Positions 1-5,767 of a stretch of 6,585 nucleotides of DNA are shown piece by piece. The notes below the pieces were generated by a model. That model saw only the letters and a list, made by a program, of their open reading frames with translations. It was not told where the DNA came from and did not search any database. The stretch spans positions 1-6,585 of the forward strand of contig CAMLFJ010000199.1 in the NCBI GenBank assembly GCA_946479205.1, read 5' to 3'. The position numbers and the translations under genes are program-made. The stretch's first letter is position 1; each line of letters begins with the position of its first letter. The stretch is from an uncultured bacterium (GTDB lineage: Bacteria; Methylomirabilota; Methylomirabilia; Rokubacteriales; CSP1-6).

Positions 1-46
1 GCCACCCTCACCGTGGGTCACGCCGGCTGAGCCGGCCCCGCACCCC

Positions 47-61
47 AAGGAGCGCGCCATC
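47..61 (+). promoter_or_regulatory. infC ribosome binding site and AUC start codon
   Basis: AAGGAG at 47-52 is a perfect Shine-Dalgarno core. Six bases separate it from ATC at 59-61, which is in frame with IF3. No ATG, GTG or TTG lies in this frame between the SD and the GTG at 98. A start at ATC gives Ile(fMet)-Gln-Ser-Lys-Asp followed by the conserved IF3 opening IRINEGIRVREV. In E. coli, infC starts at the rare codon AUU, and IF3 represses its own translation by discriminating against such codons. The same control is inferred here. Confidence 0.8.
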
Positions 62-574
62 CAGTCAAAGGACATCCGGATCAATGAAGGCATTCGGGTG
101 AGGGAAGTGCGGGTGGTGTCGGCCGAGGGCGAGCAGCTCGGGATCCTGCCGATCGCGCAGGCGCTGGAGCTGGCGCGTCAGCGGGAGATGGATCTGGTGG
201 AGGTGGCCGCGGAGGCGCAGCCGCCGGTCTGCCGGATCATGGACTTCGGCAAGTACAAGTACATGCAGGCGCGGCGGCAGAAGGACGCGCGGAAGAAGCA
301 GACGATCATCCAGGTGAAGGAAGTGAAGCTCGGACCCAAGACGGACACGCACGACTTCGACTTCAAGGCCAAGCACGTGCGGCGGTTCCTGGAGGAAGGC
401 AACAAGGCCAAGGTCACGGTGCGCTTCAAGGGCCGCGAGATGGCGCACACCGAGCTCGGCTGGAAGATGCTCAACAAGATGGTGGAGGGCATGCAGGACA
501 TCGCGGTCATCGAGAACCATCCCCGGATGGAAGGCCGCATGCTCAGCATGATCCTCTCGCCCAAGCCGCATTAG
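59..574 (+). CDS. infC: Translation initiation factor IF-3, non-canonical AUC start
   Basis: IF3 binds the 30S subunit, prevents premature joining of 50S and proofreads the start codon and initiator tRNA. Counting from AUC the product is 171 residues, close to the usual 165-180. The N-terminal domain opens with RINEGIRVREV at about 8-18, then EGEQLG (23-28) and the hallmark PPVCRIMDFGKYKY (55-68). A basic linker follows. The C-terminal domain carries KEVKLGPKTDTHD (87-99), RFKGREMAH (122-130) and HPRMEGR (154-160), ending SPKPH. Starting at GTG 98 would give 158 residues and lose the RINEGIR segment, so the upstream start is preferred. A 110-base spacer with repeats separates it from rpmI. 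Identity is certain from the motifs; the exact start is inferred from the SD and family alignment, and autoregulation is inferred from E. coli. Confidence 0.95.
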   Translation: MQSKDIRINEGIRVREVRVVSAEGEQLGILPIAQALELARQREMDLVEVAAEAQPPVCRIMDFGKYKYMQARRQKDARKKQTIIQVKEVKLGPKTDTHDFDFKAKHVRRFLEEGNKAKVTVRFKGREMAHTELGWKMLNKMVEGMQDIAVIENHPRMEGRMLSMILSPKPH

Positions 575-576
575 CG

Positions 577-606
577 GCGGACAACCGTGAGGGCGGGCAA
601 CCGTGA
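577..606 (+). repeat. 14-base tandem direct repeat in the infC-rpmI spacer
   Basis: GCGGACAACCGTGA at 577-590 recurs as GCGGGCAACCGTGA at 593-606, with one mismatch and a period of 16. It lies three bases after the infC stop codon. It could be a remnant duplication or part of the rpmI leader; no function can be read from it. Confidence 0.6.
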
Positions 607-624
607 CCACCCCTCAACACCGAA

Positions 625-656
625 CCCCTCACCCGACCCTCTCCCCTGAGGGGAGA
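625..656 (+). repeat. Degenerate intergenic palindromic repeat (CCCTCTCCCC type)
   Basis: The stretch from 625 begins CCCCTCACCC and reaches CCCTCTCCCC by 646. It is followed by TGA and GGGGAGA (650-656), so TCTCCCC (640-646) pairs with GGGGAGA over 7 bp with a 3-base loop. Its left arm nearly matches the left arm of the larger element at 5005, so it is a shortened copy of the same repeat family. It sits in the rpmI leader, about 29 bases before the rpmI start. There is no U-run after the stem, so it is not a standard terminator. Confidence 0.7.
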
Positions 657-684
657 CGGACATGAGGAAGGAACGACACTTCTT

Positions 685-882
685 ATGCCGAAGATGAAGA
701 CGAAGCGGGCGGCGGCCAAGCGGCTGAAGGCCACCGGCACCGGCCGGCTCAAGCGTAACCGGAGCTGGAAGCGGCACAAGCTCGAGGCCAAGCCCCCCAA
801 GCGGAAGCGGCGCCTGCGGAAGGCGATCCTGGTCGCGAAGGTGGACGAGCCGCGCCTCAGGCGCCTCGTTCCGTACCTCTAA
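685..882 (+). CDS. rpmI: 50S ribosomal protein L35
   Basis: L35 is a small basic protein of the large ribosomal subunit. The 65-residue product has the family's usual length. It opens with the signature MPKMKTKRAAAKR, continues with TGTGRLKR, and has KRKRRLRKA in the middle, ending RRLVPYL as in other L35 proteins. The purine-rich GAGGAAGG at 664-671 is the only visible SD-like sequence and lies about 13 bases before ATG, longer than usual. Initiation may therefore depend on leader folding; this is inference. The stop codon abuts the SD of rplT, and the two genes are 12 bases apart. In E. coli and B. subtilis, L20 represses this operon by binding the leader RNA. I cannot recognise an L20 site here by eye. 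Confidence 0.97.
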   Translation: MPKMKTKRAAAKRLKATGTGRLKRNRSWKRHKLEAKPPKRKRRLRKAILVAKVDEPRLRRLVPYL

Positions 883-894
883 GGAGAAGAACTC

Positions 895-1251
895 ATGCCA
901 CGGGCAAAGGGCGGGGCCAAGACCCGCCAGCGCAGGAAGAAGATCCTCAAGCAGGCGAAGGGGTATTTCGGCGGACGGCGCAAGCTCTACCGCCCGGCCG
1001 CGGAGACGGTGCTGCGCGCCGGCGCCTTCGCCTACAGGGGACGCAAGCAGAAGAAGCGGCGGGCGCGGGCGCTCTGGATCATCCGGGTGAACGCGGCGTG
1101 CCGTCAGGTCGGGCTGTCCTACTCCGTCTTCATGGCGGGGCTCAAGAAGGCCGGCATCGTGCTGGATCGGAAGATCCTCGCCGAGCTGGCCGTATCCGAT
1201 CCGACGGCCTTCGGCAAGCTGGCCGAGACGGTTCGAGCCCAGCGCGCCTGA
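895..1251 (+). CDS. rplT: 50S ribosomal protein L20
   Basis: L20 binds 23S rRNA early in 50S assembly and in several bacteria also represses its own operon. The 118-residue product is full length. The extended basic N-terminus reads [20 protein letters not shown], then [13 protein letters not shown] (about 21-33), [20 protein letters not shown] (about 49-68) and the globular C-terminal part with [15 protein letters not shown] and [16 protein letters not shown] at 881-886 overlaps the rpmI stop and is 8 bases before ATG, a strong and coupled initiation site. The pheS start follows two bases after the stop, so the genes are expected on one transcript. Confidence 0.98.
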   Translation: MPRAKGGAKTRQRRKKILKQAKGYFGGRRKLYRPAAETVLRAGAFAYRGRKQKKRRARALWIIRVNAACRQVGLSYSVFMAGLKKAGIVLDRKILAELAVSDPTAFGKLAETVRAQRA

Positions 1252-1253
1252 GC

Positions 1254-2297
1254 GTGGCGGGGGACCCGCGGGTCCAGGAAGTCCTCGACCGGGCCCTGGC
1301 GGAGGTCGCCGGGGCCCGCTCCACGTCCGACCTCGAGCAGGTACGGGTACGCGTGCTCGGCCGCTCGGGCCAGCTCACGACCCTGCTGCGCTCGCTCGGC
1401 GCGGTCCCGGCGGCGGAGCGGCCGAAGATCGGCGAGCAGACGAATCGCGCCAAGGCGGCCGTCGAAGCCGCGATCGCGGTCCGGCTCGAGGCGCTCAAGG
1501 GGGCGGAGCGCCGTCTCACCCTGCAGGCCGATCGCCCGGACCTCACCCTGCCCGGCCGCCGCCCGGCCCCCGGCCCGGTGCACCCGATCACCCGCGTCAC
1601 CGAGGAGATCATCGAGGTCTTCGAGGGACTCGGCTTCTCGGTGGCGGAAGGCCCCGAGGTGGAGTCGGACTACTACAACTTCGCGGCGCTGAACTTCCCG
1701 GACGATCACCCCGCGCGGGACATGCAGGACACCTTCCACATCGGGCCCGACACGCTCCTGCGCACCCACACCTCCCCGGTGCAGATCCGCACCATGAAGG
1801 CCCAGCGGCCGCCGGTGCGGATCATCTGCCTGGGCAAGGTCTACCGGCGCGACATCCTAGACGCCACCCACTCGCCGATGTTCCACCAGGTGGAAGGCCT
1901 CGCGGTGGACAAGCACATCACGATGGCGGACCTCAAGGCCACCCTCCAGCTCTTCGCCCGCGAGATGTTCGGTCCGAAATCCACCGTGCGCTTCCGCCCT
2001 TCGTTCTTCCCGTTCACCGAGCCCTCCGCCGAGGTGGACGTGCGCTGCTTCAAGTGCGGCGGCGGCGGCTGCCGCTTCTGCAAGGACTCGGGCTGGCTCG
2101 AGATCCTGGGCTCGGGCATGGTGCACCCCAACGTGCTCCGCAACGTGGGCTACGATCCGGAGGAGGTCACCGGGTGGGCCTTCGGCATGGGGATCGACCG
2201 GATCGCCCTGCTCAAGTACGAGATCGACGACATCCGGCTCTTCTTCGACAACGATCTCCGCTTCCTGCAGCAGTTCGCGGGCCTGCCCGGGCGATGA
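1254..2297 (+). CDS. pheS: Phenylalanyl-tRNA synthetase alpha subunit
   Basis: This is the catalytic subunit of the (alpha-beta)2 class II enzyme that charges tRNA-Phe. From GTG 1254 it is 347 residues, within the family range. After a helical N-terminal tRNA-contacting arm (about 1-90) come HPIT (110-113), the GPEVESDYYNF block from 133 with HPARDMQDTF after it, motif 2 around FHQVEGL (210-216) and motif 3 with FGMGIDRI (310-317). A CX2CX4CX2C cluster at Cys265, 268, 273 and 276 precedes GWLEILGSGMVHPNVL; this cluster is known in many bacterial PheS. The frame is open further upstream, but that part overlaps rplT and does not resemble PheS. GTG 1254 lies two bases past the rplT stop and has no clear SD, which suggests reinitiation by ribosomes finishing rplT. 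The stop TGA overlaps the pheT ATG. Confidence 0.97.
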   Translation: MAGDPRVQEVLDRALAEVAGARSTSDLEQVRVRVLGRSGQLTTLLRSLGAVPAAERPKIGEQTNRAKAAVEAAIAVRLEALKGAERRLTLQADRPDLTLPGRRPAPGPVHPITRVTEEIIEVFEGLGFSVAEGPEVESDYYNFAALNFPDDHPARDMQDTFHIGPDTLLRTHTSPVQIRTMKAQRPPVRIICLGKVYRRDILDATHSPMFHQVEGLAVDKHITMADLKATLQLFAREMFGPKSTVRFRPSFFPFTEPSAEVDVRCFKCGGGGCRFCKDSGWLEILGSGMVHPNVLRNVGYDPEEVTGWAFGMGIDRIALLKYEIDDIRLFFDNDLRFLQQFAGLPGR

Positions 2298-4729
2298 AGA
2301 TCTCCTTCCGCTGGCTCCAGGAGTTCGTGGAGACCGAGCTCGACGCGCGCGCGGTGGCGAACCGCCTCACCAACGCGGGGATCGGCGTGGAGCAGATCGC
2401 CCCGGTGGTGGAGGGGCTCGCGGGCGTGGTGGTGGGCGAGATCGAGGCGATCGAGCGGGATCTTGGCGTGAGCGCGGCGGGGCACCACAACCAGCTCGTG
2501 CGGGTGGCGCTGCCCGATCGCCGCTACTCGGTGATCTGCGGCGCGCCGAACGTGGCGCCGGGGGCGCGTGCCGCCTTCGCGCCGCCGGGGGCGCGGCTGC
2601 CCGGGCTGGGCGAGGTGAAGGCGGCGAAGATCCGCGGCGTGGTCTCCGAGGGGATCCTGTGCTCGGAGAAGGAGCTCGGGATCAGCGACGACCACAGCGG
2701 GCTCCTGTTGCTGCCCGCGGAAGCGCCGCTCGGCGCCGACCTCGTGCGCTACCTCGGCCTGGACGACTGGATCCTCGACATCGAGATCACCCCGAACCGG
2801 CCGGACGCGCTCTCGGTGGTGGGAGTGGCCCGCGAGGTCGCCGCCCTCACCGGCGCGCCGTTCCGCTTTCCCAAGGTGCAGGTCGCCGAGAGCGAGGCGG
2901 AGGCCTCCGCGCTCGCCGCGCTCGACATCCAGGCGCCCGACCTCTGCCCGCGCTTCTGCGCGCGCGTGATCACCGGGCTCACCGTGAAGCCGTCGCCGCC
3001 GTGGCTGGCCCAGCGGCTGCGCGCGGTGGGGCTGCGGCCCATCAACAACCTGGTGGACGTGACCAACTACATCATGTGGGAGATGGGCCAGCCGCTCCAC
3101 GCCTTCGACCTCGACACGCTCGCCCAGCACACGGTGGTGGTGCGGCGCGCGCGGCCCGCCGAGCGCATGAAGACACTGGACGGCCAGGAGCGCGCGATCG
3201 GGCCCGACACCGCGCTCGTCTGCGATCCCGAGCACGCGGTCGGCATCGGCGGGGTCATGGGCGGCGCCGACAGCGAGGTGACCGCCTCCACCACCCGCGT
3301 GCTGCTCGAGGCGGCCTACTGGGATCCGGGCTCGATCCGGCGGACCGCGCGCGGCCTCGGGCTGCACACCGACGCGGCCTATCGCTTCGAGCGCGGGGGT
3401 GACATCGAGGCCCCGCCCGACGTGCTGGGGCGCGCGGCCCAGCTCATGGCCGACCTGGGCGGCGGGACCGTCGCGCGCGGCGTGCTCGACGCCTATCCGG
3501 CGCCGCGCCCGCACCGGCGCATCACCCTCCGTCTCGCGAGGGTGGAGCGGGTCATCGGGGCGTGCCCGCCGCGGGCGGACGCGGTCCGCATCCTACAAGC
3601 GCTGGGCTTCGCGGTGGACGACTCGGGCGACGACCTGCAGGTGGTGGTGCCGAGCTTCCGGCGCGACGTGCACCAGGAAGACGACCTGGTCGAGGAGATC
3701 GTCCGGATCTGGGGCTACGACCAGATCCCCCTGACCCTCGCGGGCGGCGGCGAGATCATCCCGGTCAAGCGCCCGGCCGGGCTGCGGGTGGCGCGGGTGA
3801 TGAGCCGGGCGCTCAACGCGGCCGGCCTCTTCGAGTGCGTGAGCTGGAGCTTCCTCGATCCGGACCGGCTCAAGCGCATGGGCTGGGACGATCCCGCGGG
3901 ACTGATCACGCTTCAGAATCCCGCCTCCATCGAGCGCTCGGTGCTGCGCCCCTCGCTCGTCCCCGGGCTCCTGGAAGTGCTCGCGATCAACGCGAACCGG
4001 CAGATGCCGGATGCGCGCCTCTTCGAGGTGGGCAACGTCTTCTCGCCGCATCGGCCCGAGGACGGCGACCGCCCCGCGCACGAGGATCTGCGCCTGGGCC
4101 TGGCGCTGACCGGCCTGCGCGCGCCCCGTGCGTGGTTCACGGGCGGCCGCGATCGCGTGGACGTCTACGACGCCAAGGGGCTGGCCGAGCTGGCCCTTCA
4201 CGCCGCGGGCCTGATCGACGCGGACACCGCCGTCTGGCCCGCCGAGCAGGTGCCCGCGTATCTCGAGCCCGGGCGCGCGGCCCGGCTCGTCCGGGGCCCG
4301 CTCGAGCTCGGCTGGTTCGGCGAGGTGGCGCCGGCGGCGCGCGAGGTGTTCGACCTGCCCGGGCCGGTCTTCGTGGCCGAGCTCTCGGTGACCGCGCTGG
4401 CCGGCCTGCCGATCCCGGTGGCGAAGTACGAGCCGCTGCCGCGGTTCCCCGCGGTTCAGCGCGACCTGGCGATCGTGGTCGGCGGCGAGGTGACCGCCGG
4501 CGAGGTCGAGGCGGCCATCCGCGCGCTGGGCATCGACCTGCTCACCCGCATCACGCTGTTCGACGTGTACACTGGCGGCCAGGTGGGCGCGGGCCGGCGC
4601 AGTCTCGCCTGGAGCCTCACCTTCCAGGCGCCCGACCGCACCCTCACCGACGCCGAGGTGAACCGGCTGCACGAGCGCATCGTCGCGGAGATCGCCAAGC
4701 GCTTCCGGGCCGAGGTCCGCGGCGCGTGA
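2294..4729 (+). CDS. pheT: Phenylalanyl-tRNA synthetase beta subunit
   Basis: The beta subunit binds tRNA-Phe and hydrolyses mischarged Tyr-tRNA. From ATG 2294 the product has 811 residues, the length of full bacterial PheT. It opens MKISFRWLQEFVE. An EMAP-type tRNA-binding OB domain covers about 44-155 (GVVVGEIEAI, VICGAPNV, GVVSEGILCSEKELG). It is followed by the B3/B4 editing region with DIEITPNRPDALS, NNLVDVTNYIMWEMGQPLHA and RFERGGD (364-370). The B5 domain (about 408-480) includes FRRDVHQEDDLVEEIVRIWG from 455. A catalytic-like B6/B7 core comes next, then a C-terminal ferredoxin-fold anticodon-binding domain from YEPLPRFPAVQRDLA at 712 to the end. The start overlaps the pheS stop (ATGA) and has no SD, so translational coupling keeps the subunits near 1:1. 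The frame is open upstream of 2294, but that part only shadows pheS. Confidence 0.97.
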   Translation: MKISFRWLQEFVETELDARAVANRLTNAGIGVEQIAPVVEGLAGVVVGEIEAIERDLGVSAAGHHNQLVRVALPDRRYSVICGAPNVAPGARAAFAPPGARLPGLGEVKAAKIRGVVSEGILCSEKELGISDDHSGLLLLPAEAPLGADLVRYLGLDDWILDIEITPNRPDALSVVGVAREVAALTGAPFRFPKVQVAESEAEASALAALDIQAPDLCPRFCARVITGLTVKPSPPWLAQRLRAVGLRPINNLVDVTNYIMWEMGQPLHAFDLDTLAQHTVVVRRARPAERMKTLDGQERAIGPDTALVCDPEHAVGIGGVMGGADSEVTASTTRVLLEAAYWDPGSIRRTARGLGLHTDAAYRFERGGDIEAPPDVLGRAAQLMADLGGGTVARGVLDAYPAPRPHRRITLRLARVERVIGACPPRADAVRILQALGFAVDDSGDDLQVVVPSFRRDVHQEDDLVEEIVRIWGYDQIPLTLAGGGEIIPVKRPAGLRVARVMSRALNAAGLFECVSWSFLDPDRLKRMGWDDPAGLITLQNPASIERSVLRPSLVPGLLEVLAINANRQMPDARLFEVGNVFSPHRPEDGDRPAHEDLRLGLALTGLRAPRAWFTGGRDRVDVYDAKGLAELALHAAGLIDADTAVWPAEQVPAYLEPGRAARLVRGPLELGWFGEVAPAAREVFDLPGPVFVAELSVTALAGLPIPVAKYEPLPRFPAVQRDLAIVVGGEVTAGEVEAAIRALGIDLLTRITLFDVYTGGQVGAGRRSLAWSLTFQAPDRTLTDAEVNRLHERIVAEIAKRFRAEVRGA

Positions 4730-4730
4730 C

Positions 4731-4748
4731 GGAGGACCGGAGGACCGG
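4731..4748 (+). promoter_or_regulatory. Tandemly duplicated Shine-Dalgarno before the coiled-coil gene
   Basis: AGGACCGG occurs twice back to back (4733-4740 and 4741-4748), giving two GGAGGA motifs at 4731-4736 and 4739-4744. The second is four bases before ATG 4749 and the first is twelve. Both lie in the 19-base gap after the pheT stop. The duplication could give two alternative ribosome docking sites; that use is inference. Confidence 0.65.
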
Positions 4749-4994
4749 ATGGCCGAGGGGCTGACGGAACGACTCGAGCAGCTCGAGAAGTCGGTGCGCC
4801 GCGCCGCGGAGACGATCACCCGGCTGCGCAAGGAGCGCGACAACCTGCAGGCCAAGGTCGTGGGCCTGGAGGCCAAGCTCCAGCACGCGGAAGGGGAGCG
4901 CGCGGAGCTCACGAGCCTGCGGCAGGAGCGCAAGGAAGTGCTGGCCCAGGTGGACGGCATCCTCAAGGAGCTCGACCGGCTCGACATCCAGTAG
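4749..4994 (+). CDS. Small coiled-coil protein, probable ZapB-like division protein
   Basis: The product is 81 residues with no signal peptide or membrane segment. Nearly the whole chain (about 5-79) shows coiled-coil heptads: LTERLEQLEKSVRRAAETI, then ITRLRKERDNLQAKVVGLE and LKELDRL near the end. It is rich in Glu, Arg, Lys and Leu and has no Cys or Pro. Length and composition match ZapB-like proteins, which form filaments and link ZapA to other divisome parts; zapA follows as the next gene. Coiled coils resemble one another by composition, so the assignment rests largely on context. It follows pheT by 19 bases with a good SD, so it is probably read as the last gene of the phe operon before the palindromic repeat. 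A generic structural coiled coil is the main alternative. Confidence 0.75.
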   Translation: MAEGLTERLEQLEKSVRRAAETITRLRKERDNLQAKVVGLEAKLQHAEGERAELTSLRQERKEVLAQVDGILKELDRLDIQ

Positions 4995-5004
4995 CGAAGT
5001 CACG

Positions 5005-5084
5005 CCCCTCACCCTGCCCTCTCCCCAGAGGGGAGAGGGTTTTCGAACCCTTGCCCCCGGAGGGGGAGAGGGCAGGGTGAGGGG
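5005..5084 (+). repeat. Long nested inverted repeat between the coiled-coil gene and zapA
   Basis: The 22-base arm at 5005-5026 is perfectly complementary to 5063-5084, with a further CG pair beyond a one-base bulge. Inside it are smaller alternatives. CCCTCTCCCC (5017-5026) pairs perfectly with GGGGAGAGGG (5030-5039) across a 3-base loop. GGGTT-TTCG-AACCC (5037-5050) is a UUCG-type tetraloop hairpin. The transcript could therefore switch between one long stem and several small ones. The left arm is shared with the element at 625, marking a dispersed intergenic repeat family of the kind seen in high-GC genomes. No U-run follows. It may stabilise or separate the upstream mRNA from zapA; this is inference. 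Confidence 0.9.
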
Positions 5085-5123
5085 GCGCAGTGCAGCCGTG
5101 GCAGGGCGAGGTGCAGCCGAAGC

Positions 5124-5156
5124 CGAGCCGAGCGGATCCGGGAATCGAGCCGAGCG
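5124..5156 (+). repeat. 11-base direct repeat in the zapA leader
   Basis: CGAGCCGAGCG occurs at 5124-5134 and again, identical, at 5146-5156, with a period of 22 bases or about two helical turns. The rest of the 93-base stretch between the palindrome and zapA shows no gene. A protein-binding site is conceivable, but a simple-sequence origin is equally likely. Confidence 0.5.
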
Positions 5157-5177
5157 AATACAAAGAGGGCTTCCAAA

Positions 5178-5480
5178 ATGGCGGAGAAGCAGCGAGTCGA
5201 TATCGAGATCCTGGGCCAGAAGTACCCGGTCCGGAGCGAGGCGGCGCCCGAGTACGTCCGCAAGCTCGCCTCCTTCGTGGATGGCCGCGCCCGGGAGATC
5301 CGCGGCGAGGCGTCCGGCGGGGACCCGTCCCGGGTCCTGGCCCTGACCGCCCTGGACGTGGCCGACGAGCTCTTCCGCCTCCGCGAGGAGCGCAAGGAGC
5401 AGGACGTCGACCACAAGGATGTGACCGCGCGTCTCGGCGCACTGCGGCAACTGCTCGACGCGGTGGTGCCCGAAAAGTAG
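5178..5480 (+). CDS. zapA: Cell division protein ZapA
   Basis: ZapA binds and bundles FtsZ filaments at mid-cell and works with ZapB. The 100-residue product matches the family in length and layout. The N-terminal globular part (about 6-41) carries VDIEILGQKYPVRSE and APEYVRKLASFVDGRAREI, close to the usual ZapA pattern (V-x-I-x-GQxY, then EYVxxLAxxVD). The second half begins SRVLALTALDVADELFRL (about 51-68) and continues as a charged coiled coil to the C-terminus. AAAGAGGG at 5162-5169 is an SD 8 bases before ATG. The other forward frames open here overlap it and look like shadows. The gene just before encodes a ZapB-like coiled coil, and a 6S RNA follows directly, as in gamma- and deltaproteobacteria where zapA and ssrS are neighbours. 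Confidence 0.93.
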   Translation: MAEKQRVDIEILGQKYPVRSEAAPEYVRKLASFVDGRAREIRGEASGGDPSRVLALTALDVADELFRLREERKEQDVDHKDVTARLGALRQLLDAVVPEK

Positions 5481-5481
5481 C

Positions 5482-5511
5482 TTGACCCGCCGCGGGGGCC
5501 GGGGGTACACA
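5482..5511 (+). promoter_or_regulatory. Probable sigma70-type promoter of the 6S RNA
   Basis: TTGACC at 5482-5487 is one mismatch from the -35 consensus and begins two bases after the zapA stop. After 18 bases comes TACACA (5506-5511) as a moderate -10. Initiation would fall near 5516-5519, where the 6S terminal stem begins. The agreement between promoter and stem position supports both calls, although the -10 is weak. Confidence 0.6.
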
Positions 5512-5515
5512 GAAG

Positions 5516-5697
5516 AGGCCCTACGCTGTGCGTGATGCCGGGGGGAAGTTTCAACCTCGTTTAAAGATTGGGAGCCGCTCACGAGGGTGGTGCGCACGCC
5601 CCTCCTAGGAGGGGAAGCCTGAAGCCCTCCATTTTGGCGCCCACCTGGTGCATACCAGGTTCGAAACACCGTCGGCACACGGCAGAGGTGGGGCGTT
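5516..5697 (+). ncRNA. ssrS: 6S RNA (regulator of housekeeping RNA polymerase)
   Basis: 6S RNA mimics an open promoter and sequesters the housekeeping RNA polymerase holoenzyme in stationary phase. The region is about 180 nt, the usual length, and lies directly after zapA, a known 6S neighbour. The ends close: GCCCTAC (5518-5524) pairs with GTGGGGC (5688-5694), with one G-U pair. Beyond a single-base versus three-base loop, GCTGTG (5525-5530) pairs with CACACGGC near 5677-5683. The apical hairpin CCCCTC-CTAG-GAGGGG (5599-5614) is followed by AAGCCTGAAGCC, matching the E. coli order of a hairpin then AGAAGCCTTAAAAC. A 3' arm hairpin, ACCTGGT-GCAT-ACCAGGT (5643-5660), corresponds to the E. coli ACCTTG...CAAGGGT hairpin. 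The A/T-rich stretch around 5546-5570 would be one side of the central bubble. End points are approximate. Confidence 0.85.
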
Positions 5698-5725
5698 TCT
5701 GTCTCCGTAGCTCTCTCCCGCTTCG

Positions 5726-5755
5726 TTGACTTTCTGGCCCCGTGGCGCCTATAAT
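5726..5755 (+). promoter_or_regulatory. Strong sigma70-type promoter for rny
   Basis: TTGACT (5726-5731) and a perfect TATAAT (5750-5755) are separated by 18 bases, in a sharply A/T-rich island within GC-rich DNA. Transcription would start near 5762, giving an rny leader of about 78 nt. The promoter lies about 30 bases after the 6S RNA, so rny has its own start. It is the best promoter match in the window. Confidence 0.85.
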
Positions 5756-5767
5756 TCGTCAACTTTC

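Noticed and set aside
1..30. Possible last nine codons and stop of an upstream gene (thrS would be expected before infC)
   Set aside because: Frame 1 reads ATLTVGHAG then TGA, but nine residues do not match a recognisable ThrS end, and the other two forward frames are also open here.
98..574. infC starting at GTG 98
   Set aside because: It removes the conserved RINEGIR opening of IF3, while ATC 59 has a perfect, well-spaced SD.
575..684. L20-binding leader operator for rpmI-rplT
   Set aside because: The position is right, but I cannot see the rRNA-mimic fold by eye; a covariance search would be needed to claim it.
2150..3514. Long reverse-strand reading frame of 454 codons over pheS/pheT
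   Set aside because: It is a shadow of GC-rich pheT; the translation is Arg/His/Pro-rich without domains, and the opposite strand is clearly PheT.
3562..4764. Forward 400-codon frame inside pheT
   Set aside because: The product is Arg/Gly/Ala/Pro-rich frame-shadow sequence; pheT in the other frame has all family motifs.
3593..4987. Long reverse-strand reading frame of 464 codons over pheT and the coiled-coil gene
   Set aside because: It is opposite two convincing genes, of low-complexity composition, and has no recognisable motif.
5005..5090. Rho-independent terminator after the coiled-coil gene
   Set aside because: The stems are strong but no run of T follows the right arm; the element fits a dispersed palindromic repeat better.
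5157..5164. A -10-like AATACAAA just before zapA as a zapA promoter
   Set aside because: It overlaps the zapA SD, would leave almost no leader, and has no matching -35.
4644..5762. Reverse frame of 372 codons across the zapA region and 6S RNA
   Set aside because: It is built from the antisense of zapA, 6S RNA and the palindrome, giving the PSPLWGEGRVRG peptide typical of translated intergenic repeats.
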